Shown here: piece after piece, positions 1-8,886 of the stretch
Layout: each line of letters starts with the position of its first letter
How positions within the stretch are numbered: the first letter of the stretch is position 1
Source of the DNA: Acidobacteriota bacterium
GTDB lineage: Bacteria; Acidobacteriota; Terriglobia; Acidiferrales; UBA7541
NCBI GenBank assembly: GCA_003156635.1
Contig: PMHK01000112.1
Coordinates: forward strand, 228 to 38,285
Length of the DNA: 38,058 nt
Direction of reading: 5' to 3'
Program-made: the position numbers and the translations under genes
Notes under the pieces: model-generated
Database searches by the model: none
Told to the model about the DNA's origin: nothing
What the model saw: only the letters and a program-made list of their open reading frames with translations

Positions 1-551
1 CGATCATGATCGACGGGATCGACGACCGCGATTTTGGCGCCCATCTTTTCCACGCAGTGGATAAATTCTCCGCAAAGTCCAGCGTGAACGTTTTGGCGGG
101 GAAGCGGTGTAAAGAACCAGGCCGCGCCTTCGAAAAGATCGGCATCGGCAAATTCGACACCGGCATTTTCCTTGCCCGCCATGGGATGCCCGGCGAGGAA
201 TCTCTGACCGGCATTTCGTCCGAACGATTTTGTGGCGCGCTGAACAATTTCCGCCTTGGTGCTGCCGACATCGGTTACAAGCGTCTTGGCGAGCGAGGCA
301 GGACCTAGCCGTGCGATCAGATCGAGGATGGGGATCACGGGCGTTGCCAGCACGACCAGATCGCTGCCGCGCACGGCGTCGGCGGGATGGGTGGTTCCGG
401 CTTCGATGGCGCCGCATTCCTGGGCTCGTTCCAAAACTGGAGCGCGGTCGCACCCGATGATTCGTCCGGCGAGACGGCGTTTCTTGAGGGCGAGGCCGAG
501 CGAGCCTCCGATCAAGCCGGTTCCGATGATGGTGACCTGTTTGAACGCCAT
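1..551 (-). CDS. tyrA: Prephenate dehydrogenase (N-terminal part; gene runs off window start)
   Basis: My translation from ATG at 551 (minus): MAFKQVTIIGTGLIGGSLGLALKKRRLAGRIIGCDRAP...LVTDVGSTKAEIVQ...FLAGHPMAGKENAGVEFADADLFEGAAWFFTP; Rossmann GxGxxG and GHPMAGxE motifs. Not in the ORF track because it is open at the edge. Confidence 0.93.
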   Translation of the reverse strand, partial: MAFKQVTIIGTGLIGGSLGLALKKRRLAGRIIGCDRAPVLERAQECGAIEAGTTHPADAVRGSDLVVLATPVIPILDLIARLGPASLAKTLVTDVGSTKAEIVQRATKSFGRNAGQRFLAGHPMAGKENAGVEFADADLFEGAAWFFTPLPRQNVHAGLCGEFIHCVEKMGAKIAVVDPVDHD

Positions 552-565
552 GATCTACTTGCCTT

Positions 566-594
566 CTCATCTCGAGCGGAGCGAGGGATTTCCA
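566..594. repeat. Candidate dispersed palindromic element (CTCATCTCGAGCGGAGCGAGGGATTTCCA)
   Basis: Imperfect inverted repeat CTCGAGCGGAGCGAG in the aroF-tyrA intergenic gap; resembles short 'TCCCTCGCTCCGCTCGAGATGA'-type dispersed repeats. Only one copy seen in this window. Confidence 0.3.
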
Positions 595-685
595 GTTTGC
601 CGGCTGTAGCTGCGAACCTTAGGGCGTTTCGATGGCTCGAAGCTCGCAGCCGAGCCATTCCTTCCTCGTGCGCCGCGGAAGAAGT

Positions 686-1711
686 CTACGCGATCTCGCG
701 TCCCACTGCAGGCGCGATCATGCGGAGCTCGTCCATCAATTTGGCAAATTGTTCCGGATAGAGCGACTGCGCGCCATCGGAGAGCGCTTTGTCCGGCTGA
801 TGATGAACCTCGATGAGCATAGCGTCGGCGCCAGCGGCTACAGACGCGCGCGCCATCGGCGCCACTTTGTCGCGACGCCCAGTGCCGTGCGAGGGATCGG
901 CGGTCATGGGCAGATGCGAGAGTTTGTGAATGATTGGGATCGCGGAAATGTCCATGGTGTTGCGGGTGTAAGTTTCAAAAGTACGAATGCCGCGCTCACA
1001 GAGAATGAGCTCGTAGTTGCCGCCCGCGAGCACGTATTCAGCGGAGCACAGGAGTTCTTCGAAGGTGGCGGCGATGCCGCGTTTGAGCAGTACGGGCTTA
1101 CGAACCTTGCCAAGTTCGCGCAGCAGGTTGAAGTTCTGCATGTTGCGCGCGCCCACTTGCAGCACATCCACGTAGCGCACCATCAGCTCAATCTGCGACG
1201 GGTCCATCACTTCGCTCACCACCAGCAGTCCATGGTTATCAGCTGCGGCGCGCATCATTTTCAACCCCGCTTCGCCGAGCCCCTGAAACGAGTACGGTGA
1301 CGAGCGCGGCTTAAACGCGCCTCCACGGAGTAGTTTCGCGCCGGCCGCCGCTACGCGCCCGGCCACTTCCTCGATCTGTGGCGCGGATTCCACCGCGCAG
1401 GGTCCGGCACCGACAACCACTTGCGTGCCGCCGATGGTCACGCCCTTGCCCAGCTCGATGATCGAGCCTTCGGGACGCATGGTGCGCGAAGCCAGCTTGA
1501 ATGGATTCGCGATGGGAATAATTTCATCCACGCCCGGCGCGGCTCGTAGCGCTTCCACTTCGCTGCGGCGGCCGTCGCTCTTGCCCACCACCCCAATCAC
1601 GGTGCGCTCCTCCCCTTCGCTGAGATGAGGCTGAAAGCCGCACTCCCGGATGCGTTCCACTACGTGTTCGATTTGACCCTTCGTCGCATTTGCTGCCATT
1701 TTGATAAGCAT
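686..1711 (-). CDS. aroF: 3-deoxy-7-phosphoheptulonate (DAHP) synthase, AroA(I-beta)/AroF type with N-terminal ferredoxin-like domain
   Basis: 341 aa; GPCAVES, LLRGGAFKPRSSPYSFQGLG, LQVGARNMQNF, LLKRG, ADPSHGTGRRDKV motifs. Start overlaps the pheA stop (TAATG). Confidence 0.95.
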   Translation of the reverse strand: MLIKMAANATKGQIEHVVERIRECGFQPHLSEGEERTVIGVVGKSDGRRSEVEALRAAPGVDEIIPIANPFKLASRTMRPEGSIIELGKGVTIGGTQVVVGAGPCAVESAPQIEEVAGRVAAAGAKLLRGGAFKPRSSPYSFQGLGEAGLKMMRAAADNHGLLVVSEVMDPSQIELMVRYVDVLQVGARNMQNFNLLRELGKVRKPVLLKRGIAATFEELLCSAEYVLAGGNYELILCERGIRTFETYTRNTMDISAIPIIHKLSHLPMTADPSHGTGRRDKVAPMARASVAAGADAMLIEVHHQPDKALSDGAQSLYPEQFAKLMDELRMIAPAVGREIA

Positions 1712-2595
1712 TAGGCGCCCCCCGCCGTATGAGTTTCTTTTTTCACCGCGTTATTTGCCGCTGTTTCCGCTGATTTGTAAGAACCCAGAATGCGCAAGTC
1801 GACCGCGAAATCTTCCAGCTGCTCCAGGGCCGCGATGGTTGCCGCGCCGCCGGCCGCACCCTGCAGGTCGAGATAAAAACGGTACTCCCACGGCTTCCCT
1901 CGCATCGGCCGGCTCTCAATCTTCATCAGATTCAGGTTGCGTCGCGCAAACGGCGCGAGCGCTTGTTGCAAAGCTCCGGCTGTGTGTGGAAGTTGAAAGA
2001 CCAGCGAAATCTTGTCAGCGTCGGAGGGTATTTCGTTGGACGCCGACAGCAAAAAGAAACGGGTGTAATTCTCGCGATCGTCTTCCAGGTGGTCCTGCAG
2101 GATCGCCCCGCCATATAATTCCGCGGCATGCGCGCTGGCGATCGCCGCGCGACGCGTGTCCCCTGCGCGCATGATTTCGCGCACGCTCCCCGCGGTGTCT
2201 TCCGTGACGATTCGTTTCAATCGCGGATTAGCGATAAAAAATTGCTCGCACTGCGCGAGGCCCACCGGATGCGACTCTACCGAGGTGAGCCCAGCGAGAT
2301 TTGCGGATGGCAGAGCAATCAGATTGTGCACAATCGGAATCACCACTTCCCCGATGATGTGCAGACCGCTTTCCACCAGCAGATCGAACGAACGGTGCAC
2401 CGATCCAGCCAGGCTGTTCTCCATCGGCGCCAACACATAATCCGCAGAGCCATCCTGAATGGCGGAAAAAGTCGCGTCGAACGATCCGCGCGGCACCAGA
2501 ACGATTTCGGGCCCCAGCAGCTTCAGCGCAGCTTCTTCGCTGAACGCTCCTCGTTCGCCCTGAAACGCAATGCGCGCCCCCGGTTTCACCCTCAT
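1711..2595 (-). CDS. pheA: Prephenate dehydratase with C-terminal ACT domain
   Basis: 294 aa; IAFQGERGAFSEEAAL, APMENSLAGSVHRSFDLL, TRFFLLS (TRF motif), ESRPMRGKPWEYRFYLDL (ACT-domain ESRP). Confidence 0.95.
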   Translation of the reverse strand: MRVKPGARIAFQGERGAFSEEAALKLLGPEIVLVPRGSFDATFSAIQDGSADYVLAPMENSLAGSVHRSFDLLVESGLHIIGEVVIPIVHNLIALPSANLAGLTSVESHPVGLAQCEQFFIANPRLKRIVTEDTAGSVREIMRAGDTRRAAIASAHAAELYGGAILQDHLEDDRENYTRFFLLSASNEIPSDADKISLVFQLPHTAGALQQALAPFARRNLNLMKIESRPMRGKPWEYRFYLDLQGAAGGAATIAALEQLEDFAVDLRILGSYKSAETAANNAVKKETHTAGGA

Positions 2596-2942
2596 GCCGA
2601 CACCGCCTTGCGCGGCTTCGGCTGCGCGCTCTTCCGCCCGACGGCTGTCGCCGCAATCTCCGCGCTGCCCAATCCGTGCTGGACCTGAATGCGGATCGAT
2701 TCGTCGAGGATCCGCTGGTAAATCGTCTCCACCGCGGCCGTATCGAGCGGGCCAGGATTGAGCTGGGTCATGCGCTCAAGGATTTCGCGCTCGCGCGCCG
2801 GGACGCGCAGCGCCTGGCCGCTCTCGCCCTTCAGCCGCCCCACCTCCAGCGCAAAACCCGCGCGCACGTTCAGCAAGTGCAGCAGCGTGGTATCGATGGC
2901 GTCGATTTTGGCCCGCCAATCCCCGATTTTCATGGCGCTCAT
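2592..2942 (-). CDS. Chorismate mutase, AroQ (type II) class
   Basis: 116 aa; DWRAKIDAIDTTLLHLLNVRAGFALEVGRLKGESG...VPAREREILERM...YQRILDESIRIQ. ATGA-type overlap with pheA. Confidence 0.9.
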   Translation of the reverse strand: MSAMKIGDWRAKIDAIDTTLLHLLNVRAGFALEVGRLKGESGQALRVPAREREILERMTQLNPGPLDTAAVETIYQRILDESIRIQVQHGLGSAEIAATAVGRKSAQPKPRKAVSA

Positions 2943-2973
2943 TTGTTCCTCCGGTGCCGCTAACCGCCCAAAA

Positions 2974-3009
2974 ACAAAAATGGCCGCGTACTCTTTCGAG
3001 TTCGCGGCC
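2974..3009 (-). terminator. Intrinsic terminator (attenuator) in the leader of the aromatic operon
   Basis: Minus-strand RNA: GGCCGCG-a-ACTC-gaaa-GAGT-u-CGCGGCC (11 bp with one internal mismatch) followed by AUUUUUGUUUUU, about 30 nt before the chorismate mutase start. Confidence 0.85.
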
Positions 3010-3100
3010 GGCTTAAGAAGACTTTTGCGGTTTTTAGCTATGCTTTGATGCTTTTCCCGCGCACGTCTCGCCGGCCCGCTTTCCCCAATAGAGGAAGCGG
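3006..3100 (-). promoter_or_regulatory. Attenuator alternative stems 1:2 (anti-antiterminator) and 2:3 (antiterminator)
   Basis: Minus-strand RNA: segment 1 CCGCUU (3100-3095) pairs with AAGCGG (3081-3076). Overlapping GGCCGGC (3076-3070) pairs with GCCGGCC (3012-3006), which includes part of the terminator 5' arm. Confidence 0.75.
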
Positions 3101-3159
3101 TAAGTAAAAGCGAAACGGTAATAAAAATTCTGGCTCACGGGTCTAATGTTCCCGGGCAC
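3034..3159 (-). CDS. Attenuator leader peptide rich in Phe/Tyr/Trp
   Basis: GTG at 3159 (AGG 6 nt upstream) gives MPGNIRPVSQNFYYRFAFTYRFLYWGKRAGETCAGKASKHS*. Alternative GTG at 3138 gives MSQNFYYRFAFTYRFLYW.... The core 14 codons hold 4 Phe, 4 Tyr and 1 Trp. Confidence 0.8.
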   Translation of the reverse strand: MPGNIRPVSQNFYYRFAFTYRFLYWGKRAGETCAGKASKHS

Positions 3160-3180
3160 CGATTACCTGCCCGAAAACTC

Positions 3181-3209
3181 ACTATACGAAACTCGCAGGC
3201 GGGCGTCAA
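3181..3209 (-). promoter_or_regulatory. Sigma70-like promoter of the aromatic operon
   Basis: Minus strand TTGACG-N17-TATAGT (-35 at 3209-3204, -10 at 3186-3181), predicted start near 3174, just upstream of the leader ORF. Confidence 0.7.
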
Positions 3210-3226
3210 GTGCTACGTCAAACCGG

Positions 3227-3296
3227 CTTAATAACTCTGGCTTATAGTTTCGTAAAGACTTACAAATTTGACTTATAGTGCTCCAGACGGCTTACT
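3227..3296 (+). promoter_or_regulatory. Candidate operator/promoter region of the ilv operon: phased CTTA(T/C) repeats
   Basis: CTTA at 3227, 3241, 3259, 3272, 3291, including the 8-bp direct repeat CTTATAGT at 3241 and 3272; also the 9-bp inverted repeat TACGAAACT (3185-3193)/AGTTTCGTA (3246-3254). Confidence 0.35.
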
Positions 3297-3314
3297 ACCT
3301 AGGAGAGACTCGAA

Positions 3315-4964
3315 ATGCAAAGTGACGCCATCAAGAAGGGTGTATCGCGCGCTCCGGCCCGCGCCATGCTGAAGGCCACCGGCCTGACCGACGCCGATCT
3401 GGCGCGCCCGCTGGTCGCCGTCGCCAACACCTGGACCGAAGTGACGCCCTGCAATTTTCATCTGCGAAAACTAGCCGAACATGTCAAGGCCGGCATTCGC
3501 GCCGCCGGCGGCACGCCCATCGAGTTCGACACCATCACCATATCCGACGGCATCACCATGGGCACCGAAGGCATGAAAGCCTCGCTGATTTCGCGCGAAG
3601 TGATCGCCGATTCCATCGAACTTTTTGTCCGCGCGCACGCCTTCGACGCCGTGGTCGCGATTTGCGGATGCGATAAAACCATTCCTGGCACGGTTATGGC
3701 CCTGGCGCGGCTGAACATCCCTTCCCTGTCCCTCTATGGCGGCTCGATTCAGGCCGGCACCTTCGAAGGCCGGGCGGTCACGATTCAAGACGTGTTCGAA
3801 GCCGTCGGCGCCTGCGCCGCCGGAAAAATGACCGAGAAGCAATTGGGCGAACTGGAAGATCGTGCCTGTCCCGGAGCCGGCGCCTGCGGCGGCCAATACA
3901 CCGCCAACACCATGGCCACCGCGATTACTTTCCTGGGAATTTCGCCGATGGGCGCAAATGAAGTTCCGGCGACCGACCCGAGCAAAGAAAAAACCGCCTA
4001 CGATTGCGGCAAGCGCGTCATGCAGCTGCTGCAAGACGATATTCGCCCCAGCCAGATCATCACCCGCGAATCGCTGCACAACGCGATCGCCTCGGTGGCC
4101 GCGACCGGCGGCTCGACCAATGCAGTTTTGCATTTGCTGGCGATTGCCAGTGACGCGGGGGTAGCGCTCGACCTGAAAGATTTCGACGAAATTTCCGCCA
4201 AGACTCCGATCCTTGCTGATTTGAAGCCCGGCGGCCGTTTTACCGCCCCCGACATGTATCGCGCCGGGGGCATGCGCGTGCTCGGCCAGCGTCTGCAGCA
4301 GGCTGGCCTACTGAAAGATGGCATCACCGCTTCGGGACGGAAACTCTTCGCTGAAATCAGCGACGTCGCGGAAACCGCTGGTCAGGAGGTGATGCGCCCG
4401 CTGGCTTCGCCCATGAAACCCCATGGCGGTCTGGCCATCCTCCACGGCTCAATCGCGCCAGAAGGCTGCGTCGTAAAACTTTCCGGCCACGAACGCGTTT
4501 TGCACACCGGTCCCGCGCGCGTGTTCGATTCCGAAGAAACCTGCTTCGCCGCGGTACAAAAACGCGAAATCAAATCCGGCGATGTCGTCGTGATTCGCTA
4601 CGAAGGCCCCAAGGGCGGGCCTGGAATGCGCGAAATGCTCGCGGTGACTGGCGCGCTAGTCGGCCAAGGCTTGGATTCCTCAATCGCGTTGATCACCGAT
4701 GGCCGTTTCAGCGGCGCGACCCATGGCTTAATGGTCGGCCATGTAGCGCCCGAAGCCGCCAATGGCGGACCCATCGCGCTGCTCCGTGACGGCGACATCA
4801 TCACACTCGACGTAAAAGCACGGCGGCTCGACGTGCAAGGCGACATCGAAAGCCGGCGCGCGCAATGGAAACCGCCGGCGCCGCATTACAAAACCGGCGT
4901 GATGGCCAAATACGCGAAGCTGGTGTCCTCGGCCTCGCAAGGCGCGGTTACCAGCGCCGTTTAG
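3315..4964 (+). CDS. ilvD: Dihydroxy-acid dehydratase
   Basis: 549 aa; [54 protein letters not shown] motifs; SD AGGAGA upstream. Confidence 0.98.
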   Translation: MQSDAIKKGVSRAPARAMLKATGLTDADLARPLVAVANTWTEVTPCNFHLRKLAEHVKAGIRAAGGTPIEFDTITISDGITMGTEGMKASLISREVIADSIELFVRAHAFDAVVAICGCDKTIPGTVMALARLNIPSLSLYGGSIQAGTFEGRAVTIQDVFEAVGACAAGKMTEKQLGELEDRACPGAGACGGQYTANTMATAITFLGISPMGANEVPATDPSKEKTAYDCGKRVMQLLQDDIRPSQIITRESLHNAIASVAATGGSTNAVLHLLAIASDAGVALDLKDFDEISAKTPILADLKPGGRFTAPDMYRAGGMRVLGQRLQQAGLLKDGITASGRKLFAEISDVAETAGQEVMRPLASPMKPHGGLAILHGSIAPEGCVVKLSGHERVLHTGPARVFDSEETCFAAVQKREIKSGDVVVIRYEGPKGGPGMREMLAVTGALVGQGLDSSIALITDGRFSGATHGLMVGHVAPEAANGGPIALLRDGDIITLDVKARRLDVQGDIESRRAQWKPPAPHYKTGVMAKYAKLVSSASQGAVTSAV

Positions 4965-5018
4965 AAATTCGCAGCAAGAAAATCGCGGTTCGCATCGCGA
5001 CTACAAGGGAGAAACAAG

Positions 5019-6038
5019 ATGGCGAAAATGTTCTGGGCTAGCGACACGAATCCCCGCGCACTGGAAGGCAAGCGCGTAGCGGTTCTCGGCTATGGCAGTC
5101 AGGGCCGCGCGCACGCGCTCAATTTGCGCGACAGCAAAATTAATACCGTCGTCGGCCTGCGCCGTGGCGGTCCTTCCTGGAAGCAAGCCGAGCAAGACGG
5201 CTGGGCGCTGGTCGGCCCTTCCGAGGCCACGGAAGGCGCGGACGTAATCGTGATGCTCGCCCCGGACATGGCGCAGCCCGCGCTCTACATCAACGAAGTG
5301 GTCCCGAACCTGAAAGACGGCGCCATGATTCTTTTTTCGCACGGATTCAACATTCACTACGGGCAGATCACGCCGTCGAAGACCGTCGACGTGACCATGA
5401 TCGCGCCCAAGGGCCCCGGCGCCTTGGTGCGCCGTACCTATGAAGATGGCCGCGGCGTTCCCTGCCTGCTGGCTATTCATCAAGATGCTTCGGGCCACGC
5501 CTTCGATCGTACGCTCGCCTACGCGCACGCGATCGGCGGAACGCGCGCCGGCGTGATTCAAACCACGTTCAAGGAAGAAACCGAGACCGATCTTTTCGGC
5601 GAGCAAGCCGTGCTCTGCGGCGGCGCGCGCGAATTGATTCAAGCTGGATGGGAAACGCTGGTCAACGCCGGCTACCAGCCCGAAGCCGCGTACTTCGAAT
5701 GTCTGCACGAACTGAAACTCATCGTCGACCTGATTTACGAAGGCGGAATCGCCAAGATGCACCAATTCATCAGCGAAACCGCGAAATATGGAGACATCAC
5801 CCGCGGCTCGCGCGTGATTGATGCCCACGTACGCGAAAGCATGAAGAAAATTCTGGAAGAAATTCAATCCGGCGCATTCGCCAAGGAATGGATTCTCGAA
5901 AATCAGGCTGGCCGCCCGCAATATTCCAAGCTGCTCGACAAGGATCGCAATCACCCCATCGAGAAAGTCGGCGAGGAATTGCGCGCGCAGATGTCCTGGC
6001 TGAAGCCGGAAGCCACCGCCGCCCGAGGTGCGAAATGA
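5019..6038 (+). CDS. ilvC: Ketol-acid reductoisomerase (NADP+)
   Basis: 339 aa; [63 protein letters not shown]. Confidence 0.98.
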   Translation: MAKMFWASDTNPRALEGKRVAVLGYGSQGRAHALNLRDSKINTVVGLRRGGPSWKQAEQDGWALVGPSEATEGADVIVMLAPDMAQPALYINEVVPNLKDGAMILFSHGFNIHYGQITPSKTVDVTMIAPKGPGALVRRTYEDGRGVPCLLAIHQDASGHAFDRTLAYAHAIGGTRAGVIQTTFKEETETDLFGEQAVLCGGARELIQAGWETLVNAGYQPEAAYFECLHELKLIVDLIYEGGIAKMHQFISETAKYGDITRGSRVIDAHVRESMKKILEEIQSGAFAKEWILENQAGRPQYSKLLDKDRNHPIEKVGEELRAQMSWLKPEATAARGAK

Positions 6039-7687
6039 AAGGCGCTCAATTTCTGGTCAAGGCCCTCGAGCGCGAGGGCGTCGAGGTGATTTTCGGCTAT
6101 CCCGGCGGCGCGATTATGCCGGTCTACGACGCGCTGATCGATTCGAAGATCCGCCACATTCTGGTGCGCCACGAACAGGCCGCGGCGCTTGCCGCCGACG
6201 GTTACGCGCGCGCGTCGGGAAAAGTCGGCGTGTGCATGGCCACTTCCGGTCCCGGTGCGACCAATCTCGTCACCGGAATCGCCAACGCCTACATGGATTC
6301 CGTGCCAGTCGTCGCGATCACCGGACAAGTCGCGACGAATTTGATGGGCACCGACGCGTTTCAGGAAGTCGACATCTTCGGGATCACGCTGCCGGTCGTA
6401 AAGCACAGCTTTTTGGTGCGCACCGCCGCTGAGCTGCCGGAAATTGTGCACGAAGCCTTTCGCATCGCGCGCTCGGGTCGCCCGGGCCCTGTCCTCATCG
6501 ATCTGCCTAAGGACATCGCGAACACCGTCGCCGGTTACGAATTCGACGCCAACGGAAAGGGCGAAGTCACTGCTGCGCCTAGCAACGAATCGATTGCGTA
6601 CGCGCTCGAACTGCTACGCAAGAGCGAACGCCCGGTTGCCTATGTAGGCGGCGGCGTGGGCATGGCCAACGCGCTGGCCGAACTGAAAACTTTCATCGAA
6701 ACCACCAGCATTCCGTTTGTCGCCACGTTGAAAGGCCTCGGCTCGATTTCCACCAAGCACGAACTCGCATTGGGCATGATGGGCATGCACGGCATGAAAG
6801 CCGCGAATCACGCCGTGCAGGAAAGTGATTTGCTGATTTGCATCGGCGCGCGCTTTGACGATCGCGCCACCGGCCGCCTGAACGGTTTTGCGCCGCACGC
6901 CAAAGTAATCCATTTGGATGTCGATGCTGCGGAAATCGGAAAATTGCGGCACGCCGAAGCTCCAGTCGCGGGCAATCTGCGCGACAGCCTGAAGGCGCTC
7001 GCCTGCCAACTCAATATCGAACCGTGGCGCCGAAAGTGTCTCGCCATGAAAGAAGCCACCCAATGGGATTACGACGCGCCCGGATCACAGGTCTACGCGC
7101 CGGATTTTCTGCGGCGCCTGTCTGAACGCGCCGGAGAAAATTGCATCGTGGCCTGCGACGTGGGCCAGCACCAGATGTGGGTCGCGCAGCATTTTCATTT
7201 CACCAATCCGGCGCAGCACCTGACCAGCGGCGGACTTGGCACCATGGGCTTCGGTTTGCCGGCCGCGATTGGCGCGCAATTCGCATTCCCAGATGCCACC
7301 GTGATCAATGTTTCGGGTGACGGCTCGATCATGATGAACCTGCAGGAATTCGCCACGCTGCGGCGCTACGAATTGCCGGTGAAAGTCGTGCTGTTCGATA
7401 ATTCCGCCCTCGGCATGGTCCGCCAGTGGCAGGAATTGTTTCACGACCGCCGCTATAGCGAAGTCGATCTCTCCGACAATCCCGATTTCGCGCTGGTCGC
7501 GCAATCCATGGGCTTGACCTCCTTCCGCGTGGATCGCCGCCAGGATGTGGATGGCGCAATCGATCAGCTGCTCGCCGCGCGCGGTCCGGTTCTGGCGCAT
7601 GTGATCATTCATCAGGAAGCGAACGTCTGGCCCATCGTCGGGCCGGGCAAATCGAATTCGGAAATGATGGACGAGGTCACGCTGTGA
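6035..7687 (+). CDS. ilvB: Acetolactate synthase large subunit
   Basis: Start trimmed from ORF 5888 to ATG at 6035 (ATGA overlap with ilvC): [34 protein letters not shown]...; TPP motif [29 protein letters not shown]; 550 aa. Confidence 0.96.
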   Translation: MKGAQFLVKALEREGVEVIFGYPGGAIMPVYDALIDSKIRHILVRHEQAAALAADGYARASGKVGVCMATSGPGATNLVTGIANAYMDSVPVVAITGQVATNLMGTDAFQEVDIFGITLPVVKHSFLVRTAAELPEIVHEAFRIARSGRPGPVLIDLPKDIANTVAGYEFDANGKGEVTAAPSNESIAYALELLRKSERPVAYVGGGVGMANALAELKTFIETTSIPFVATLKGLGSISTKHELALGMMGMHGMKAANHAVQESDLLICIGARFDDRATGRLNGFAPHAKVIHLDVDAAEIGKLRHAEAPVAGNLRDSLKALACQLNIEPWRRKCLAMKEATQWDYDAPGSQVYAPDFLRRLSERAGENCIVACDVGQHQMWVAQHFHFTNPAQHLTSGGLGTMGFGLPAAIGAQFAFPDATVINVSGDGSIMMNLQEFATLRRYELPVKVVLFDNSALGMVRQWQELFHDRRYSEVDLSDNPDFALVAQSMGLTSFRVDRRQDVDGAIDQLLAARGPVLAHVIIHQEANVWPIVGPGKSNSEMMDEVTL

Positions 7688-7962
7688 ACACCTTGAAACT
7701 GCGTATGCGCGTGAGACATTCCGAAGGCGCGCTGGTGCGCGTGCTGAGCGTAACGCGTCGCCGGCGCTTCGATTTACTGCACGTTTCCGCCGACGCCACG
7801 CCGGATGGCGCGTTCCTTGAAGTGCAGATGACCGTACAGGCGGAACGCGCCGGACATACGTTGCTCTCGCAGCTGGCCAAGCTCGAAGACGTTTCCGAAG
7901 TGGAAATCCTCGAACCTGCCGAAACCGAACGCGACGCCCAGGTCGCCAGCCTCGGAGCCTGA
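7684..7962 (+). CDS. ilvM: Short acetolactate synthase regulatory subunit (ACT domain, IlvM-like)
   Basis: 92 aa; 4-nt overlap with ilvB; LKLRMRVRHSEGALVRVLSVTRRRRFDLLHVSA fits a single ACT domain. Confidence 0.75.
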   Translation: MNTLKLRMRVRHSEGALVRVLSVTRRRRFDLLHVSADATPDGAFLEVQMTVQAERAGHTLLSQLAKLEDVSEVEILEPAETERDAQVASLGA

Positions 7963-7994
7963 CGAATTTCGCGCGTTTGCATTAGACTAGACGC

Positions 7995-8870
7995 GTGCCT
8001 TTCCTGAAAATTCCAATTCCGTTCTCTCGCGTAGCCGTTATCGGCACCGGCTTGATCGGCGGATCGTTCGCGCTGGCCCTTCGAAAACATTTCCCCGAGA
8101 TCACAATAATCGGTTTCGACCGGCCTGAAGCGGCTCAGCGGGCGCTGGCCCGCGGCGCAGTGCAGGAGATCGCGAGCGATGTGACCAGCACCGTGCGCGA
8201 CGCGGATCTGGTTTATATCGCGCTGCCCATCGCCGGAATTCTGGAAGTCCTTCCCACGATTGCTGTTGTGGCCAAACCCGAAGCGCTCGTTACCGACGCT
8301 GGAGGCACCAAGGCGGTAGTTAGCCGCGAAGCTACGAAGCATTTCAGCAGCGGTGCGCGCTTTCTCGGCGGGCATCCCATCGCCGGAAAAGAAATTTCCG
8401 GGGTCGAGAACGCCGACGAGAACTTATTTTGGGGCTCGCGATATGCATTGATCGGAAACGAGAGCGATGCCGACCCGCGCATCACCGCCTTCGCCGCTAT
8501 TCTCACCACCATCGGGGCCACGCCCGTTTGGTGCGACGCGGAAACGCACGATTGGGCCGTGGGCGTCGCGTCGCATTTACCGCAATTGCTGGCGGTCGCG
8601 CTGGCCAGCGTAGTTCGTGACGAAACCGACGAAACCGGTTTGCCGCTCGCGCTTGCGGGTCCGGGGCTTCGCGACATGTTGCGCCTGGCCGGCAGCCCCT
8701 ACGGTCTGTGGCGCGACATTGCCCACACCAATTCCGGAAACATTTCCCGCGCGCTCGACCGTCTGACCCAGGCGGTGGAACACCTGCGCACGAATCTGAC
8801 CTCGAAAGAATTAGAAAAGGAATTTTCCGCGGCCAACGAGGTCTACCGAAGTTTGCCGAAACGAGAGTGA
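7995..8870 (+). CDS. Prephenate dehydrogenase (second copy in window)
   Basis: 291 aa; VAVIGTGLIGGSFALALRKHFPEITIIGFDRPE, VTDAGGTKAVVSREA, FLGGHPIAGKEISGVENADENLF, ATHDWAVGVASHLPQLLAVAL. Confidence 0.9.
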   Translation: MPFLKIPIPFSRVAVIGTGLIGGSFALALRKHFPEITIIGFDRPEAAQRALARGAVQEIASDVTSTVRDADLVYIALPIAGILEVLPTIAVVAKPEALVTDAGGTKAVVSREATKHFSSGARFLGGHPIAGKEISGVENADENLFWGSRYALIGNESDADPRITAFAAILTTIGATPVWCDAETHDWAVGVASHLPQLLAVALASVVRDETDETGLPLALAGPGLRDMLRLAGSPYGLWRDIAHTNSGNISRALDRLTQAVEHLRTNLTSKELEKEFSAANEVYRSLPKRE

Positions 8871-8886
8871 GCGCCAAGGCCCAGGT

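Noticed and set aside
4-570. ORF track entry 188 aa on minus strand
   Set aside because: Arg/Ser/Pro-rich wrong-frame translation; the adjacent frame from 551 gives a clear prephenate dehydrogenase.
2943-3180. T-box riboswitch for the aromatic operon
   Set aside because: No AGGGUGGNACCGCG T-box sequence; a leader ORF plus alternative stems explains the region better.
3146-3247. Plus-strand mini-ORF (MFPGTDYLPENSLYETRRR...) as an ilv leader peptide
   Set aside because: No run of Ile/Val/Leu codons and no terminator before ilvD.
5001-5954. 317-aa minus-strand ORF antisense to ilvC
   Set aside because: Shadow ORF; ilvC is unambiguous.
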